Shown here in pieces: positions 35,686 to 45,428 of a stretch of DNA of 64,000 nt. Within the stretch, counting starts at the first letter, position 1, and each line of letters starts with the position of its first letter. A model generated the notes under the pieces. The model saw only the letters and a list, made by a program, of their open reading frames with translations, did no database searches and had not been told where the DNA came from. A program made the translations under genes and the position numbers. The stretch comes from Phytohalomonas tamaricis (GTDB lineage Bacteria > Pseudomonadota > Gammaproteobacteria > Pseudomonadales > Halomonadaceae): NCBI RefSeq assembly GCF_003012345.1, contig NZ_PVRV01000021.1:1-64000 (forward strand), written 5' to 3'.

Positions 35686-36248
35686 GGCGCACCTCTTTAT
35701 GAAATTTCTTGGGAACCGAATAGACATCACTAGATATGGTACTTATCGATCAGATAGTCAATGAGTGAAAGCTAATTTTTTAACTACGTACGTGCCGCAA
35801 TATACTTAATTTAGTTTGAGCGCCATCTTAAAATCTTGGTGCTAAAAAGTAGAATCTAACTTGGCCGACTCAAGTGGCCCTAAGATCCAATCATCTGCAA
35901 TTATCAGATGGCTCGAGAGCCTATCCTTCTGCTAACTATATTTAGGGCATATTAGGTTTACTAAATTCAGGCTATTCATATTCTTACCATTTTTAATTAA
36001 TCAGCGTATTGAGTCATAGCGGTACCTTGTTTATAAGCTAATTATTTCTCTCTCAAAGGATATTAATTAATTAATTAAAGCATCTTCATGCTTTAATTAT
36101 GACCGTGATCAATATAAACTACGTTTGTAGGGCGCTAAAAAACTGAAGGGTCAGTTCAACTATTCTTATAAATTGTTTAAGATCTAGCGCCCATCTTTTC
36201 AAGGCACAGAAAAGACTCATGCTGTGCTATATAGATGAGGTTATTAAA
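35686..36248. other. AT-rich leader region of mvaT
   Basis: No gene. Strongly AT-rich with a run of TTAA repeats (36063-36078) and a perfect hairpin at 36073-36098, typical of DNA bound by MvaT/H-NS proteins themselves. Confidence 0.55.
36073..36098. repeat. Perfect inverted repeat upstream of mvaT
   Basis: AATTAAAGCAT and ATGCTTTAATT form a perfect 11-bp stem around CTTC. It lies 150 bp before mvaT. It could be a terminator-like or operator structure; its role is unknown. Confidence 0.8.
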
Positions 36249-36629
36249 TTGTCGCTTATTAACGAATATACAAAGAAAGAGCAGCTTCTTAAGCAACTTC
36301 AAGCGGAACTGCAACAGCTGGAGCAGGACGATCGCTTGAAAGCTGAAATTGAGTTTAAAGATAAACTAGAAGCGCTAATGTCCGAATATAGCAAGAACCC
36401 TGGTGACGTTATTCAAATGATTGCGCCAGAGCGAGCTGAACAGGATAAGGCTGTGGCTTCTAACGAGGCCCAGAGCAGTCGCCGCAAGCGTAAGCTTAAA
36501 GTGTATAAAAACCCGAATACCGGTGAAGTGATTGAGACGCGTGGTGGCAATCACAAAACACTTAAAGCATGGAAAGAAGAATACGGTAACGATACTGTCG
36601 AAAGCTGGCTCGAAAGAGAAGGCGAGTAA
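36249..36629 (+). CDS. mvaT: MvaT-family nucleoid protein, xenogeneic silencer
   Basis: A 126-residue H-NS functional analogue of the MvaT/MvaU type. The N-terminal coiled coil for dimer/oligomer formation (SLINEYTKKEQLLKQLQAELQQLEQD...EFKDKLEALMSEY) covers 1-60. A linker follows, then the AT-hook-like DNA-binding domain KLKVYKNPNTGEVIETRGGNHKTLKAWKEEYG ending VESWLE. TTG at 36249 is preferred as start: it gives the family-standard MSLINE, and GAGG is nine bases upstream; the ATG at 36219 adds ten atypical residues. It would silence AT-rich acquired DNA. Plasmid-borne homologues (Pmr of pCAR1) are known to damp host cost, relevant if this is a secondary replicon. Confidence 0.93.
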   Translation: MSLINEYTKKEQLLKQLQAELQQLEQDDRLKAEIEFKDKLEALMSEYSKNPGDVIQMIAPERAEQDKAVASNEAQSSRRKRKLKVYKNPNTGEVIETRGGNHKTLKAWKEEYGNDTVESWLEREGE

Positions 36630-36649
36630 CACGGCCATCGTAAAGACAA

Positions 36650-36682
36650 GCACGGGAGCCTTCTTGGCTTCCGTGCCTTTTT
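36650..36682 (+). terminator. Terminator of mvaT
   Basis: GCACGGGAGCC and GGCTTCCGTGC pair around TTCTT, followed by TTTTT, 20 bp after the stop codon. Confidence 0.93.
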
Positions 36683-37281
36683 GAGTAGTAGGAACCGAAC
36701 CATGCAGAGTATGGATATGAGCGAGCGCTTGGGTAGTTCGTAACTCTTGAGCGAATTATGCCTCGAATGTTCAATGTAGCAGCAAGCTCTAATAATAACC
36801 TTGTAACCAGCTCACTGGCTTCGGCCATTCTCCGGCCGGTTCCAATGCCTGATCAATTTTTGATCATCAGATAAGTTACTGAATCTCTTGGCTGTCAAAG
36901 AGAAATTCACCGTTTCTGTGGATAAGTGAAACTGAGTGCGGACCAGTTTAGCTGTCCAGTCTTGATCAGCGCCTTAAGCCTTGTCTAATAAGTGCCTGCG
37001 CTTGTCCATACGGCGTTAAAATGGGCACAAGGTTCTCTCGTTTACGCATATGAGATCGCGTGCGGGCCCAGTCTATTCTTACGCCACTTTGCCTTGCCTC
37101 ACTTTGAGATAGCTAACCGATTCTTCAGATAGCGCCTAGCATGCCTCAGAGCATGCTGCTTAGAGGAGTTTATAAGCTGGTAACTAAGCGCTTATCGCCT
37201 TCTGCCGATATACCATTTCTTCAGACCTGTTTACGCAGTGTGCGTAGATAAGACTATCTTATTCAGCGTTGGGTCCTAGCT
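36683..37281. other. Gene-free stretch
   Basis: No gene. Contains the second copy of a diverged dispersed repeat (36979-37032) and the promoter region of the following signalling gene. Confidence 0.5.
36979..37032 (+). repeat. Diverged dispersed repeat, copy B
   Basis: Shares TGTCTAA, CCTGCGCT and ATACG-CGTTA in the same order as 32069-32122, on the same strand. Too diverged to be a recent duplication. Confidence 0.5.
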
Positions 37282-39918
37282 ATGATCTCCTTTCCAATTT
37301 TTTCTTCCAAGGATAAGCCTCTCAGCTCTTATGCTGAGGTGACGCGCCGTTCGGTCATCGGGTTTACCGCATTGGTACTCTGTCTGTTTCTGATTGCTAG
37401 CACAGCGCTCGTCTACATTGCGAGGACAATTAATGAGCGCCAGATTGCACACAGCGAAGCCGATGCCCGTAAAGTAATGGAAATCCGTCAGAAGACGACG
37501 GGCATAACATTAACGGATTACGCCTTCTGGAACGACGCGTACCTGAATACCAAAGACCGGATCGATACGAACTGGGCCTATGAGAATGACAATATCGGCT
37601 CGTGGCTTTTTAGTGATTATGGATATGAAGGGGTGTTTATCATTGGCCCGGCCCAGGAAACACGCTACGCAGTAACCAATGGTGTGTTAAGTCAGCAAGA
37701 CGCATCGCAGTGGATTGCAGGCGATCTCGCGCAGTTGCTCCGACAGGCACGAAATGAAGCCGCCGACGATAGCTATGCTCAGGGCTATTTCATGGTCAAC
37801 GGTACACCGGCCATCGTTTCTGCAGCGGCGATCAAACCTGATGAGGCGGTGCCTGTTGATACGTTATCGATCTTGGTGTTTGTCGACATCTTGACTCCAG
37901 CCAAACTGCACACCATTGCCAATGATTTTGGTCTGCACAATCTGCATATCGATCTTACTGATAATGCTGACCAATTTGCGCCAGCTATTACATTGCAGAC
38001 CAATCCCGGTATTCGGCTGACGTTGCGCTGGGATGCCGACAATCCAGGTAATGCGCTGTTACACGTTTTTCTTCCGTTGTTGCTGTTGGTCGGCATGATC
38101 TTTGCGGTTGCTATCTGGTGGTTACAGCGCTCAACGCTGCGTGTAGCAATGCTCACGGATATTACTTTTGAACGTCTGCAGGCTAACCGTGAGGCGCTAC
38201 GAAAAAGCGAGGAACGTTTTCGCGATGTGGCTGAATCTGCGTCTGACTGGATATGGGAAACCAACGCACAGCAGGAGCTTACCTATCTCTCGGAACGATT
38301 TTGCAGTGCGACGGGCTATGACGCGGCAATATGGCTGGGGCGCCCGCTACATAGCCTATTGGATTATGATCAAGATTCATTTGATACGTTTGCTGAGGGT
38401 ATAACTAGCAAGGTCATGGCTGACAGCGCTGTGGCGCGTATGCCGCTGGAATGTCAGTTAATCGATCACCAAGGCCGCCAGCGATTCTGCAGCCTTTTTG
38501 TGCGAATGATCATGTCAGGTGATGTTCTCACAGGCTACCGTGGCACCGTGTGTGACATCACAGAAGAGGTCGAGGCCAAGGCACATGTTGCCTATCTATC
38601 CCAGCATGACGCCCTCACGGGGGTGCCTAACCGTAGCTATCTGTACAGCTTCCTTCAGTCCAAACTTGATGCCGGGCCGACACCAGATAATTTTGTCGTC
38701 GTCATCAGTCTTGATCTCGATCGCTTTAAGCCTATCAACGACACACTGGGTCATGCGGCAGGGGATCAGGTGCTTAGTGAAGTTGCAGAACGGTTGCAGA
38801 AATGTCTGCGACAGAATGATCTGGTCGCACGGTTGGGGGGCGATGAGTTTGTTATTGTGGCCTGTAACCTTTCGGGGCAGCATTTGGTAGACAAATTGTG
38901 CGCACGGTTACTCAAGAGTATTGGTCAGGCATTCATTGTCGGCGAGCATGAGCTGCATATCGGTACCAGCATAGGCATTGCTGTAGCGCCTAGCGATGGC
39001 AATCAGGCCAAGGAATTGTTGCGTTATGCTGATATTGCGCTTTACGAAGCCAAGGCTGCCGGACGCAATACGTGGTTGTTTTATACCATGGGAATGAACG
39101 AGCGTATCCTTGAGCGACGCCAACTCGAAGCCGACCTGCGCCAAGCACTGCGAAATGATGAGCTATTTTTGGAGTTTCAGCCCCGCTACGATCTTGAGCA
39201 TAACCACATCACAGGTGCTGAGGCCTTAGTGCGCTGGGCACACCCGCAGCTGGGATATCTCTGCCCGGCTCAGTTCATCCCGGTTGCCGAAGAGACTGGG
39301 CTGATTGTACCGCTGAGTGATTGGGTCCTGCAGCAAGCCTGTGCGGAAGCTGCTAGTTGGGATATGGGCACTTTCATCTCGGTTAACCTCTCTCCAGTTG
39401 AGTTTCTACATGGCGATCTGGTCTCGCGTGTTCGCAGAGCGCTTGAAAATACCGGCTTGGCCGCAGCGCGACTGGAGCTTGAGATCACCGAAAATGTGAT
39501 GCTGGAAGAGGCCGAGACCGCGCTTACTCTGATGCACCAACTCAAGGCGCTGGGTGTAAGGCTTTCAATGGACGATTTCGGGACCGGCTATTCGTCATTG
39601 AGTTATTTGCGCAACTATCCCTTTGACGGGATCAAAATCGACCGGAGTTTTACCGCTGATCTTAATCGTACACAGGATGGTCAGGCTATTATTGAAGCAA
39701 TCCTTGGACTGGGTCGTGCGCTCTCGATGACGGTAACTGCCGAAGGGGTTGAAACCTTGGAGCAGCTTAATGAGCTAACACAGATGAAGTGTTTACACGC
39801 TCAAGGATATCATCTTGGTCGGCCCATGCAGGCTGAGGTATTACGGGCATTGATGAACGGTAGTGCTATAGAAATAGCTTCCCCTGCAAATAGTGCAATT
39901 AACGAAACCACGCAGTAG
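37282..39918 (+). CDS. CHASE4-PAS-GGDEF-EAL membrane c-di-GMP enzyme
   Basis: An 878-residue inner-membrane protein. TM1 lies at about residues 25-50 and TM2 (LLHVFLPLLLLVGMIFAVAIWWL) at about 258-282. Between them is a CHASE4-type periplasmic sensor (ITLTDYAFWNDAY, GSWLFSDYGYEGVFII). A PAS domain follows (DVAESASDWIWETN). GGDEF is intact at 519-523 with the upstream DHAxxDxxLGHAAGD-type region, and EAL at 647-649 (GAEALVRWAHP) with EITEN, DDFGTGYSS and KIDRSF. Both activities are possible; the ligand is unknown. Single gene followed by a hairpin at 40017. Confidence 0.95.
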   Translation: MISFPIFSSKDKPLSSYAEVTRRSVIGFTALVLCLFLIASTALVYIARTINERQIAHSEADARKVMEIRQKTTGITLTDYAFWNDAYLNTKDRIDTNWAYENDNIGSWLFSDYGYEGVFIIGPAQETRYAVTNGVLSQQDASQWIAGDLAQLLRQARNEAADDSYAQGYFMVNGTPAIVSAAAIKPDEAVPVDTLSILVFVDILTPAKLHTIANDFGLHNLHIDLTDNADQFAPAITLQTNPGIRLTLRWDADNPGNALLHVFLPLLLLVGMIFAVAIWWLQRSTLRVAMLTDITFERLQANREALRKSEERFRDVAESASDWIWETNAQQELTYLSERFCSATGYDAAIWLGRPLHSLLDYDQDSFDTFAEGITSKVMADSAVARMPLECQLIDHQGRQRFCSLFVRMIMSGDVLTGYRGTVCDITEEVEAKAHVAYLSQHDALTGVPNRSYLYSFLQSKLDAGPTPDNFVVVISLDLDRFKPINDTLGHAAGDQVLSEVAERLQKCLRQNDLVARLGGDEFVIVACNLSGQHLVDKLCARLLKSIGQAFIVGEHELHIGTSIGIAVAPSDGNQAKELLRYADIALYEAKAAGRNTWLFYTMGMNERILERRQLEADLRQALRNDELFLEFQPRYDLEHNHITGAEALVRWAHPQLGYLCPAQFIPVAEETGLIVPLSDWVLQQACAEAASWDMGTFISVNLSPVEFLHGDLVSRVRRALENTGLAAARLELEITENVMLEEAETALTLMHQLKALGVRLSMDDFGTGYSSLSYLRNYPFDGIKIDRSFTADLNRTQDGQAIIEAILGLGRALSMTVTAEGVETLEQLNELTQMKCLHAQGYHLGRPMQAEVLRALMNGSAIEIASPANSAINETTQ

Positions 39919-40016
39919 TGCTTAGTTAACCACGCGTCCGGCGAAGTTAAATAAGCTCTCAGTCGTTATCAGCCAGCGCAACAATGACAAGGCGTTGTTC
40001 AATGGCGAGCATGTCA

Positions 40017-40042
40017 ACCCCGCCCTGCGAGGCGGGGTGTTT
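40017..40042 (+). terminator. Hairpin terminator
   Basis: ACCCCGCC-CTGCGA-GGCGGGGT followed by GTTT; a good stem with a weak T tail, between the c-di-GMP gene and the end of the cyo operon. Confidence 0.65.
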
Positions 40043-40097
40043 CCAAAGATTACCGAGATAAAGAGCTTCGATGAAAAGGTGACGCCACTTCCATTAT

Positions 40098-40445
40098 TCA
40101 AGGCATGATTGACGGCATCATGCGGCTATACAAGTTGAACATGATCCAGAGGGTCCCGCCTACCATGATGATAAGAATGAGCGCAGTAAACAGGATCAAT
40201 TGCAGATCCTCGCGCTTGTTCTTGGCTAGGGTGACATGCAGGAAAAAGCGGAAATGAACGACAATCTGCACCAGAGCGCAGGCACCGATTACCCACCATA
40301 GCGTCATGCGCGACAGACTGCCCCAAGCGGCAAGTGCAAAGGGGATAAGCGTCAGAATGAGCGCAAGGCCATAGCCCAGAATGTAGGTGCGCAACTCATA
40401 CTGTCGCTCATTTTCCTGCTCCGCTGATAGCGTGCGCTTCGTCAT
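40098..40445 (-). CDS. cyoD: Cytochrome bo3 ubiquinol oxidase subunit IV
   Basis: A 115-residue membrane protein with three predicted helices, the smallest core subunit of the bo3 oxidase, thought to assist CuB binding and assembly. The family pattern LRTYILGYGLALILTLIPFALA and VQIVVHFRFFLHV is plain. Its ATG overlaps the cyoC stop, so it is translationally coupled. It is the last gene; no cyoE (haem O synthase) follows. Confidence 0.95.
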   Translation of the reverse strand: MTKRTLSAEQENERQYELRTYILGYGLALILTLIPFALAAWGSLSRMTLWWVIGACALVQIVVHFRFFLHVTLAKNKREDLQLILFTALILIIMVGGTLWIMFNLYSRMMPSIMP

Positions 40446-41065
40446 GTCAGCCCTCCCAGATAGACCAGCGAAAAAATACCGATCCAGACAATATCAAGAA
40501 AGTGCCACAAAATGCCGAGCCGTATCAGGCCCGTCTTGACGCCTTTATCCAGACCATAAATAGCAATCTGAGCCAGAAGAGCGACCAGCCAGAGACAGGC
40601 AACAGTGACATGCAAGCCGTGTAGTGGCACGAGGCCGAAGAAGGCAGAGAGAAAGCCGCTGCGGCTGGGTACTCCGCCCTTGCTCGCCATTGAACTGAAG
40701 TCATGTAACTCAAGGGCAATGAAGGCGAGCCCGAGGAGCAAGGTCACGACCAACCATGCGACCAGCCGGCCCTTGTCGTGACGATATTTTAGCGCCAGTG
40801 AGGCCATGCCGAACGTGAAGCTGCTCGTCAACAGCAGCATCGTCTCGATGAAAGCACTCTTCATTTCAAAAAGTTCGTGAGGCCCCGGCCCGCCCGCCGT
40901 TGCGCCTAGCATGGTGACATAAATGCCAAACAAGAGGCCGAAAAGGATCAGGTCGCTCATCATGAACACCCAGAAACCGAAAACGAGCTCTTCGCAGGCG
41001 TTGTCAGCTTCGGCATGGCCCTTGCCAAGATTGAGACCCGGATATCGCGAAGTGGGCGTAGTCAT
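40442..41065 (-). CDS. cyoC: Cytochrome bo3 ubiquinol oxidase subunit III
   Basis: A 207-residue haem-copper oxidase subunit III with five predicted helices. Landmarks are ELVFGFWVFMMSDLILFGLLFG, AFIETMLLLTSSFTFGMASLAL, and GLVPLHGLHVTVACLWL, with the C-terminal ILWHFLDIVWIGIFSLVYL. It overlaps cyoB and cyoD by four bases at each end. It stabilises subunit I. Confidence 0.96.
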   Translation of the reverse strand: MTTPTSRYPGLNLGKGHAEADNACEELVFGFWVFMMSDLILFGLLFGIYVTMLGATAGGPGPHELFEMKSAFIETMLLLTSSFTFGMASLALKYRHDKGRLVAWLVVTLLLGLAFIALELHDFSSMASKGGVPSRSGFLSAFFGLVPLHGLHVTVACLWLVALLAQIAIYGLDKGVKTGLIRLGILWHFLDIVWIGIFSLVYLGGLT

Positions 41066-43167
41066 TGTGAAGCTCCGTTGATCGGCGGTAGCGCGCGGCC
41101 CCGGTTGGCGGTCGTCTGTTCCTGTGCGCGGCTGACGCCGGGCGTATGGTTGACGATGTCCAGCCAGCGTTCATGCGTTTCTTGAACCTCACGAGCGCTG
41201 ATAATGCGGCTGGTGTTGCGAACAAAACCGCGCAAAATAATCGCCACCAGTGCCACCACGCCAGATGCGATGACCAGCCACCACATGTACCAGGTCAGAC
41301 CGAAGGCCATCAGAAAGCCCGTGGCCGCGATGACAACGCCCATCGCACTATTGGCAGGCATTTCGATGTCCTGATAGCGGTCGGGACGCTGATAAGGCGT
41401 GCCTTCGTCTTTCTCGCGCATGAAGGCGTCGCGGCTATATATTTGCGGAATTACCGGATAATTGTACTCGGGAGGAGGCGCTGAGATTGACCACTCCAGG
41501 CTGCGACCGTCCCAAGGATCCCCGACCGGGACGCGGTTGAGGTGTCTCTCACGAATGCTTCGCCACAATTGAACGCACAAACTAAACCCGCCGAACAGAA
41601 TGAAGATCACTCCGCAGCCGGCGGCAATTGTCCATGGCAAGTAGGCTGGTTCGAAGAAGGTGACCGTTCGGCGTGGCATGCCCAGCAAGCCGAGGGCATA
41701 GAGCGGGAAGAAGGCAAGCATGAAGCCGATGATCCAAGAATAGGCGGCGCGGTATCCCCAACGCTCATCAAGGCGGAAGCCGAAGGCCTTCGGGAACCAG
41801 AAGTTGGTACCAGCGAGCATGCCAAACAGCGTGCCGGGGATGAGCATGTTATGGAAGTGGGCCACCAGGAACAGCGAGTTATGAACCTGATAATCGACAC
41901 TCGGGTTAGCGAGCACGATGCCGGTGAGCCCCCCGAGGACAAACAGGACAATAAAACCGAGCGCGTAGACCAATGGTACCGACATGCGAATGCGACCGCG
42001 GTACATGGTGAGCATCCAGTCATAGACCTTCACGCCGGTGGGAATGCCGATCAGCATGGTGGCGATGCCGAACGCTGCGTTGACATGCGCACTTTGCCCC
42101 ATGGTGAAAAAGTGATGCAGCCAGACGGTGAACGACAACACCGCAATCGCCATCGTTGCGATCACGAGGGTGTTATAGCCATAGAGCCGTTTACCGGAGA
42201 ACGTTGAGAATACCTCCGAGAAGGTGCCAAACGCTGGCAGGATAAGGATGTAGACTTCCGGGTGGCCAAAGGCCCAGAACAGATTGACGTAATTCATCAT
42301 GTTGCCGCCAAGATCTGTAGTAAAGAAGTGGAAGTCGAGATAGCGATCCAGCGCGAGTAGAGCGGTCGCCACGGTAAGCGGCGGCATGCCGAATATCATC
42401 AGAATTGCTGTACATAGAGAGACCCAGCAAAAAAGAGGCATACGGAAAAGATGCATGCCCGGCGAACGTTTTTTGTAGATCGTCACGGCAAAGTTGATGC
42501 CTGACAAGGTCGAGGACAGGGTCGAAAGCGTGACGGCCCATATCCAGTAATCCACCCCGGCATCAGGGCTGTAGGCCAGCTCTGTAAAAGGCGGATAGCC
42601 GCTCCAGCCGCCCGTAGAGAAAGGGGCGAACATGAGTGAAATCATGACGATCGCTGCGCCTGCAGCGGTGAGACCCAGGCTGATCGAATTCATTACTGGA
42701 AAGGACAAATCACGCGCGCCGATCTGCAGCGGCATGACATAGTTGATAAGACCGGTAAGAAAAGGCATGGCCATAAAGAAGACCATGATTGTGCCGTGGG
42801 TGGTAAAAAATTGACCGAAATGATCGACAGTAAGAAAGCCGCCATCCAGCCCAACAGCCTGTTGGGCACGCATGAACGACGCCTCGATAACCGCCCGTGC
42901 CAGCATGACCACGGAAATCACGATGAACATGATGCCGATTTTCTTGTGATCGACGCTGGTCAACCAGTCAGACCATAGTAAGCGCCATTTGCCGAACCAG
43001 GTGATGAGCCCGAAGGTAACGAGCGCGCCGATCACGACCATCGAGGCGGCGGCAGTGGCGATCACACCGTTTATGATACTGAGGGTCGAATGGTCTTGGA
43101 GCATTGTCCAGAAGGGCAGGGCGTCCCAGCCGAGCCTGCCAAATAGCATATCCAGGAAATGACTCAC
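41062..43167 (-). CDS. cyoB: Cytochrome bo3 ubiquinol oxidase subunit I
   Basis: A 701-residue catalytic subunit with about fifteen helices that reduces O2 to water and pumps protons. Metal ligands and channel residues are intact: low-spin haem His in FFTTHGTIMVFFMAMPF, the CuB His and cross-linked Tyr with proton-gating Glu in WAFGHPEVYILILPAFG, the two CuB His in VWLHHFFTMG, and haem ligands in FLVAHFHNMLIPG. Quinol-type length with N- and C-terminal extensions. The start overlaps the cyoA stop (ATGA). Confidence 0.97.
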   Translation of the reverse strand: MSHFLDMLFGRLGWDALPFWTMLQDHSTLSIINGVIATAAASMVVIGALVTFGLITWFGKWRLLWSDWLTSVDHKKIGIMFIVISVVMLARAVIEASFMRAQQAVGLDGGFLTVDHFGQFFTTHGTIMVFFMAMPFLTGLINYVMPLQIGARDLSFPVMNSISLGLTAAGAAIVMISLMFAPFSTGGWSGYPPFTELAYSPDAGVDYWIWAVTLSTLSSTLSGINFAVTIYKKRSPGMHLFRMPLFCWVSLCTAILMIFGMPPLTVATALLALDRYLDFHFFTTDLGGNMMNYVNLFWAFGHPEVYILILPAFGTFSEVFSTFSGKRLYGYNTLVIATMAIAVLSFTVWLHHFFTMGQSAHVNAAFGIATMLIGIPTGVKVYDWMLTMYRGRIRMSVPLVYALGFIVLFVLGGLTGIVLANPSVDYQVHNSLFLVAHFHNMLIPGTLFGMLAGTNFWFPKAFGFRLDERWGYRAAYSWIIGFMLAFFPLYALGLLGMPRRTVTFFEPAYLPWTIAAGCGVIFILFGGFSLCVQLWRSIRERHLNRVPVGDPWDGRSLEWSISAPPPEYNYPVIPQIYSRDAFMREKDEGTPYQRPDRYQDIEMPANSAMGVVIAATGFLMAFGLTWYMWWLVIASGVVALVAIILRGFVRNTSRIISAREVQETHERWLDIVNHTPGVSRAQEQTTANRGRALPPINGASQ

Positions 43168-44225
43168 TGTGCGATCTCCCCGTTGCGTGCTGGCACTTTA
43201 TCGTTATCGCGTGCCGCCATGGCGTGCTCATTCCTCATGGCGGAGGCGCTTGCGTTGCGATTTACACTCGAAGCATTATCAAGAGCATCCCAATCGATAG
43301 ACGGCCCCTGTGCTATGGTACTGAACAGGCCGTTTGGCACCTGTGAGAAGCGAATCGCGCCGCCAACCCAACTAGCGCCGAGTGCCTTGGCGGCCTCGTC
43401 CCCTGTACTGGGGCGTGCAAGCACTTCGTATTGTTTCTGATTGAGCGGGCGCCCTACCTCGCGTGCACTTTTGACGAAGGCATTGAAGGCGTCGTCATTG
43501 ACCGCCAGCGCGGTGAAACGCTGCTTATAGAAGCCCTTGCCGTTGTACTGCATATTCTTGCCTTGGAAACTGCCCGGTTTGTCTGCAATAAGGTGTAGTC
43601 TCGTGACCATCCGATTCATGGCGTCAATCTGGCTGCCAAGTGCGGGAATAAAAAATGACTGCATGACCGTGGCGGAGGTCAGCTCGAAGGCGACAGGACG
43701 ATTAGCGGGGAAAACAAGCCTGTTGACGGTAGCAATACCTTGGTCGGGATAGATGAACAGCCATTTCCAATCCATACCTACCACTTGAACTCTGAGTGGT
43801 TGTTTGGTGGATGAAAGCGGCTTATAGGGATCAAGTGCCGTCGTTGCCGACCACAGGAAGAAACTCAGCACGGCCACAATGACGAATGGGATACCCCAGA
43901 TAAGAATATCTATCGTCCAGGAAAACGACCATTTGGGTCGATAGGTAGCGTTGCCTCCATAACGGTAGCGCCACACGATTACAGGCGTCAGGATGATAAC
44001 TGGCAATACAACAATCATGACCACAGCCACAATAATCCAATAATGATTGCGTTGAGCTTCGGCAATGGGACCTTGCGGATTAAGGAAGCTGATGTGATCG
44101 TTGGTACATCCTGCAATAACGCTGGTGGCGAGTAGTAGGGCGCTAATACAAACGAGCTTACCGATGCGCGCCTCCCTAAAGCTTCGTCTTTGTGCTTTCA
44201 CGGGCGTTAGCTCTGATACGTCCAT
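43164..44225 (-). CDS. cyoA: Cytochrome bo3 ubiquinol oxidase subunit II (lipoprotein)
   Basis: A 353-residue subunit II with a lipoprotein signal ending VIAGC, two transmembrane helices, then a periplasmic cupredoxin domain. The CuA ligands of cytochrome c oxidases are missing: the place normally holding Cys reads FFIPALGSQIDAMNRM, as in quinol oxidases, so the enzyme takes electrons from ubiquinol. A C-terminal tail rich in Ala/Asn/Ser follows the COX_ARM region. It is the first gene of the operon cyoABCD; about 590 bp without a gene precede it. Confidence 0.96.
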   Translation of the reverse strand: MDVSELTPVKAQRRSFREARIGKLVCISALLLATSVIAGCTNDHISFLNPQGPIAEAQRNHYWIIVAVVMIVVLPVIILTPVIVWRYRYGGNATYRPKWSFSWTIDILIWGIPFVIVAVLSFFLWSATTALDPYKPLSSTKQPLRVQVVGMDWKWLFIYPDQGIATVNRLVFPANRPVAFELTSATVMQSFFIPALGSQIDAMNRMVTRLHLIADKPGSFQGKNMQYNGKGFYKQRFTALAVNDDAFNAFVKSAREVGRPLNQKQYEVLARPSTGDEAAKALGASWVGGAIRFSQVPNGLFSTIAQGPSIDWDALDNASSVNRNASASAMRNEHAMAARDNDKVPARNGEIAQ

Positions 44226-44813
44226 GTTTCTACCCCATCTCTGTCAATGAACCTGACGTGATGATTTATGATTTTCGATATGCCCAGAGGGTGCTCTCAT
44301 AACCCAGTTCTGATGTCGTCGTATGAGTCTTATAAAGAGTGGAAAACTCTATCTGCTTGAGCGGATAAAAACCGTGTAAGAGGTAATCCCGCCATGCGTG
44401 TTGCACTCGGTTTGGAGAGCAACGTCATGAATAGGCCCAGTAGGCATAAATCAAACTTAAGATATTAAAAATTAGGCGGGTAAGCCCAGCGGTGCAAGTA
44501 AGAAGGTCGTGGTAATAAGGATCCGCAGATCTCTTCGCCTGCGCGTTGTGATTTCAATCTGGCATCTTTGGTGTGCTAGAAGGGACAAGCGATACTTCTT
44601 TCTATCTGGCTTCTGATTAGGCTGATGTGGCGCGGAAATTCTATGAATCCCCGTGAGATCCTGTCTGATTTATGGTTCGAATTGAGCTGACAGGGTATGT
44701 ATGGAGGAGATAATGCTGATTCCGCGCTCTTCAGTGAGAAGTGATCCGGTAGGCTCAAGGACAGATGCCTTGAGCCATGCATTAGAGAATCTTAACGCCC
44801 GTTTGCGGCTTTA
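44226..44813. other. Promoter region of cyoABCD, no gene
   Basis: No gene recognised. The right-hand part may contain the 3' end region of the O-methyltransferase transcript. No certain promoter or operator identified. Confidence 0.5.
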
Positions 44814-45428
44814 CTATGGCTCGTAGCGGCTAACCTCCAGCCCAGAGCCCACCGGCAATAGCACGCTAGTCATGCCGGGTGTTGCCCGTACCGCAGCAGC
44901 GTACGCCGTCTGACCGCCGCTTCTGCCACCTCGGATCATATTGTCCGCCACTAAGATTGCACCTGGTGCGAGCTTGCCGAGCAACGCTTCGAAACTCGGC
45001 AGGTAAAGATCCTTCCAGTGATCTATAAGCACGAAGTCGAAAGGGCCATCGAGGATGTCAAGCAACTTCAGTGCATCACCCACTTGATAGTCAACCCAAT
45101 CGGCGAGTCCCGCTTTTTCGGCCATCTCTTTGGCAAGGGCGGACTTCTCGGTTTCTAACTCCATGGTAATGACTTTCCCTCCCGTGGCGCGGGCAGCATC
45201 GGCAAGCCAGATCGTCGAGTAGCCCAGGGACGTACCCAGCTCGAGGATCTGCGGAGCATCAAGGCTGCTCGCCAACAGATTGATGAGTCGTCCGGCCGCC
45301 GGCCCGACGGCCATGTGGCGGTGGGGGCCGCCGCTTCCTTGACGTTCGGCGTCGATACGCTGATGGTACAGATTAAGGGTACGCCACATGGCGTCATCCA
45401 TGTCGAGACGGGGATCAGTTGAAGACAT
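44814..45428 (-). CDS. Class I O-methyltransferase (family 3-like)
   Basis: A 204-residue SAM-dependent O-methyltransferase of the caffeoyl-CoA/catechol type. Motif I is ILELGTSLGYSTIWLA, the acidic SAM ligand is in VITMELETEKSALA, and the metal/catalytic region is FDFVLIDHWKDLYLPSFEALLGKLAPGAILVADNM. Cytoplasmic, substrate unknown. AAGGAA precedes the ATG. Single gene. Confidence 0.92.
   Translation of the reverse strand: MSSTDPRLDMDDAMWRTLNLYHQRIDAERQGSGGPHRHMAVGPAAGRLINLLASSLDAPQILELGTSLGYSTIWLADAARATGGKVITMELETEKSALAKEMAEKAGLADWVDYQVGDALKLLDILDGPFDFVLIDHWKDLYLPSFEALLGKLAPGAILVADNMIRGGRSGGQTAYAAAVRATPGMTSVLLPVGSGLEVSRYEP

Noticed and set aside
41542-42207. 221-codon plus-strand frame inside cyoB
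   Set aside because: Antisense shadow of the highly conserved cyoB; composition (His/Glu-rich) is typical of reversed membrane-protein codons.
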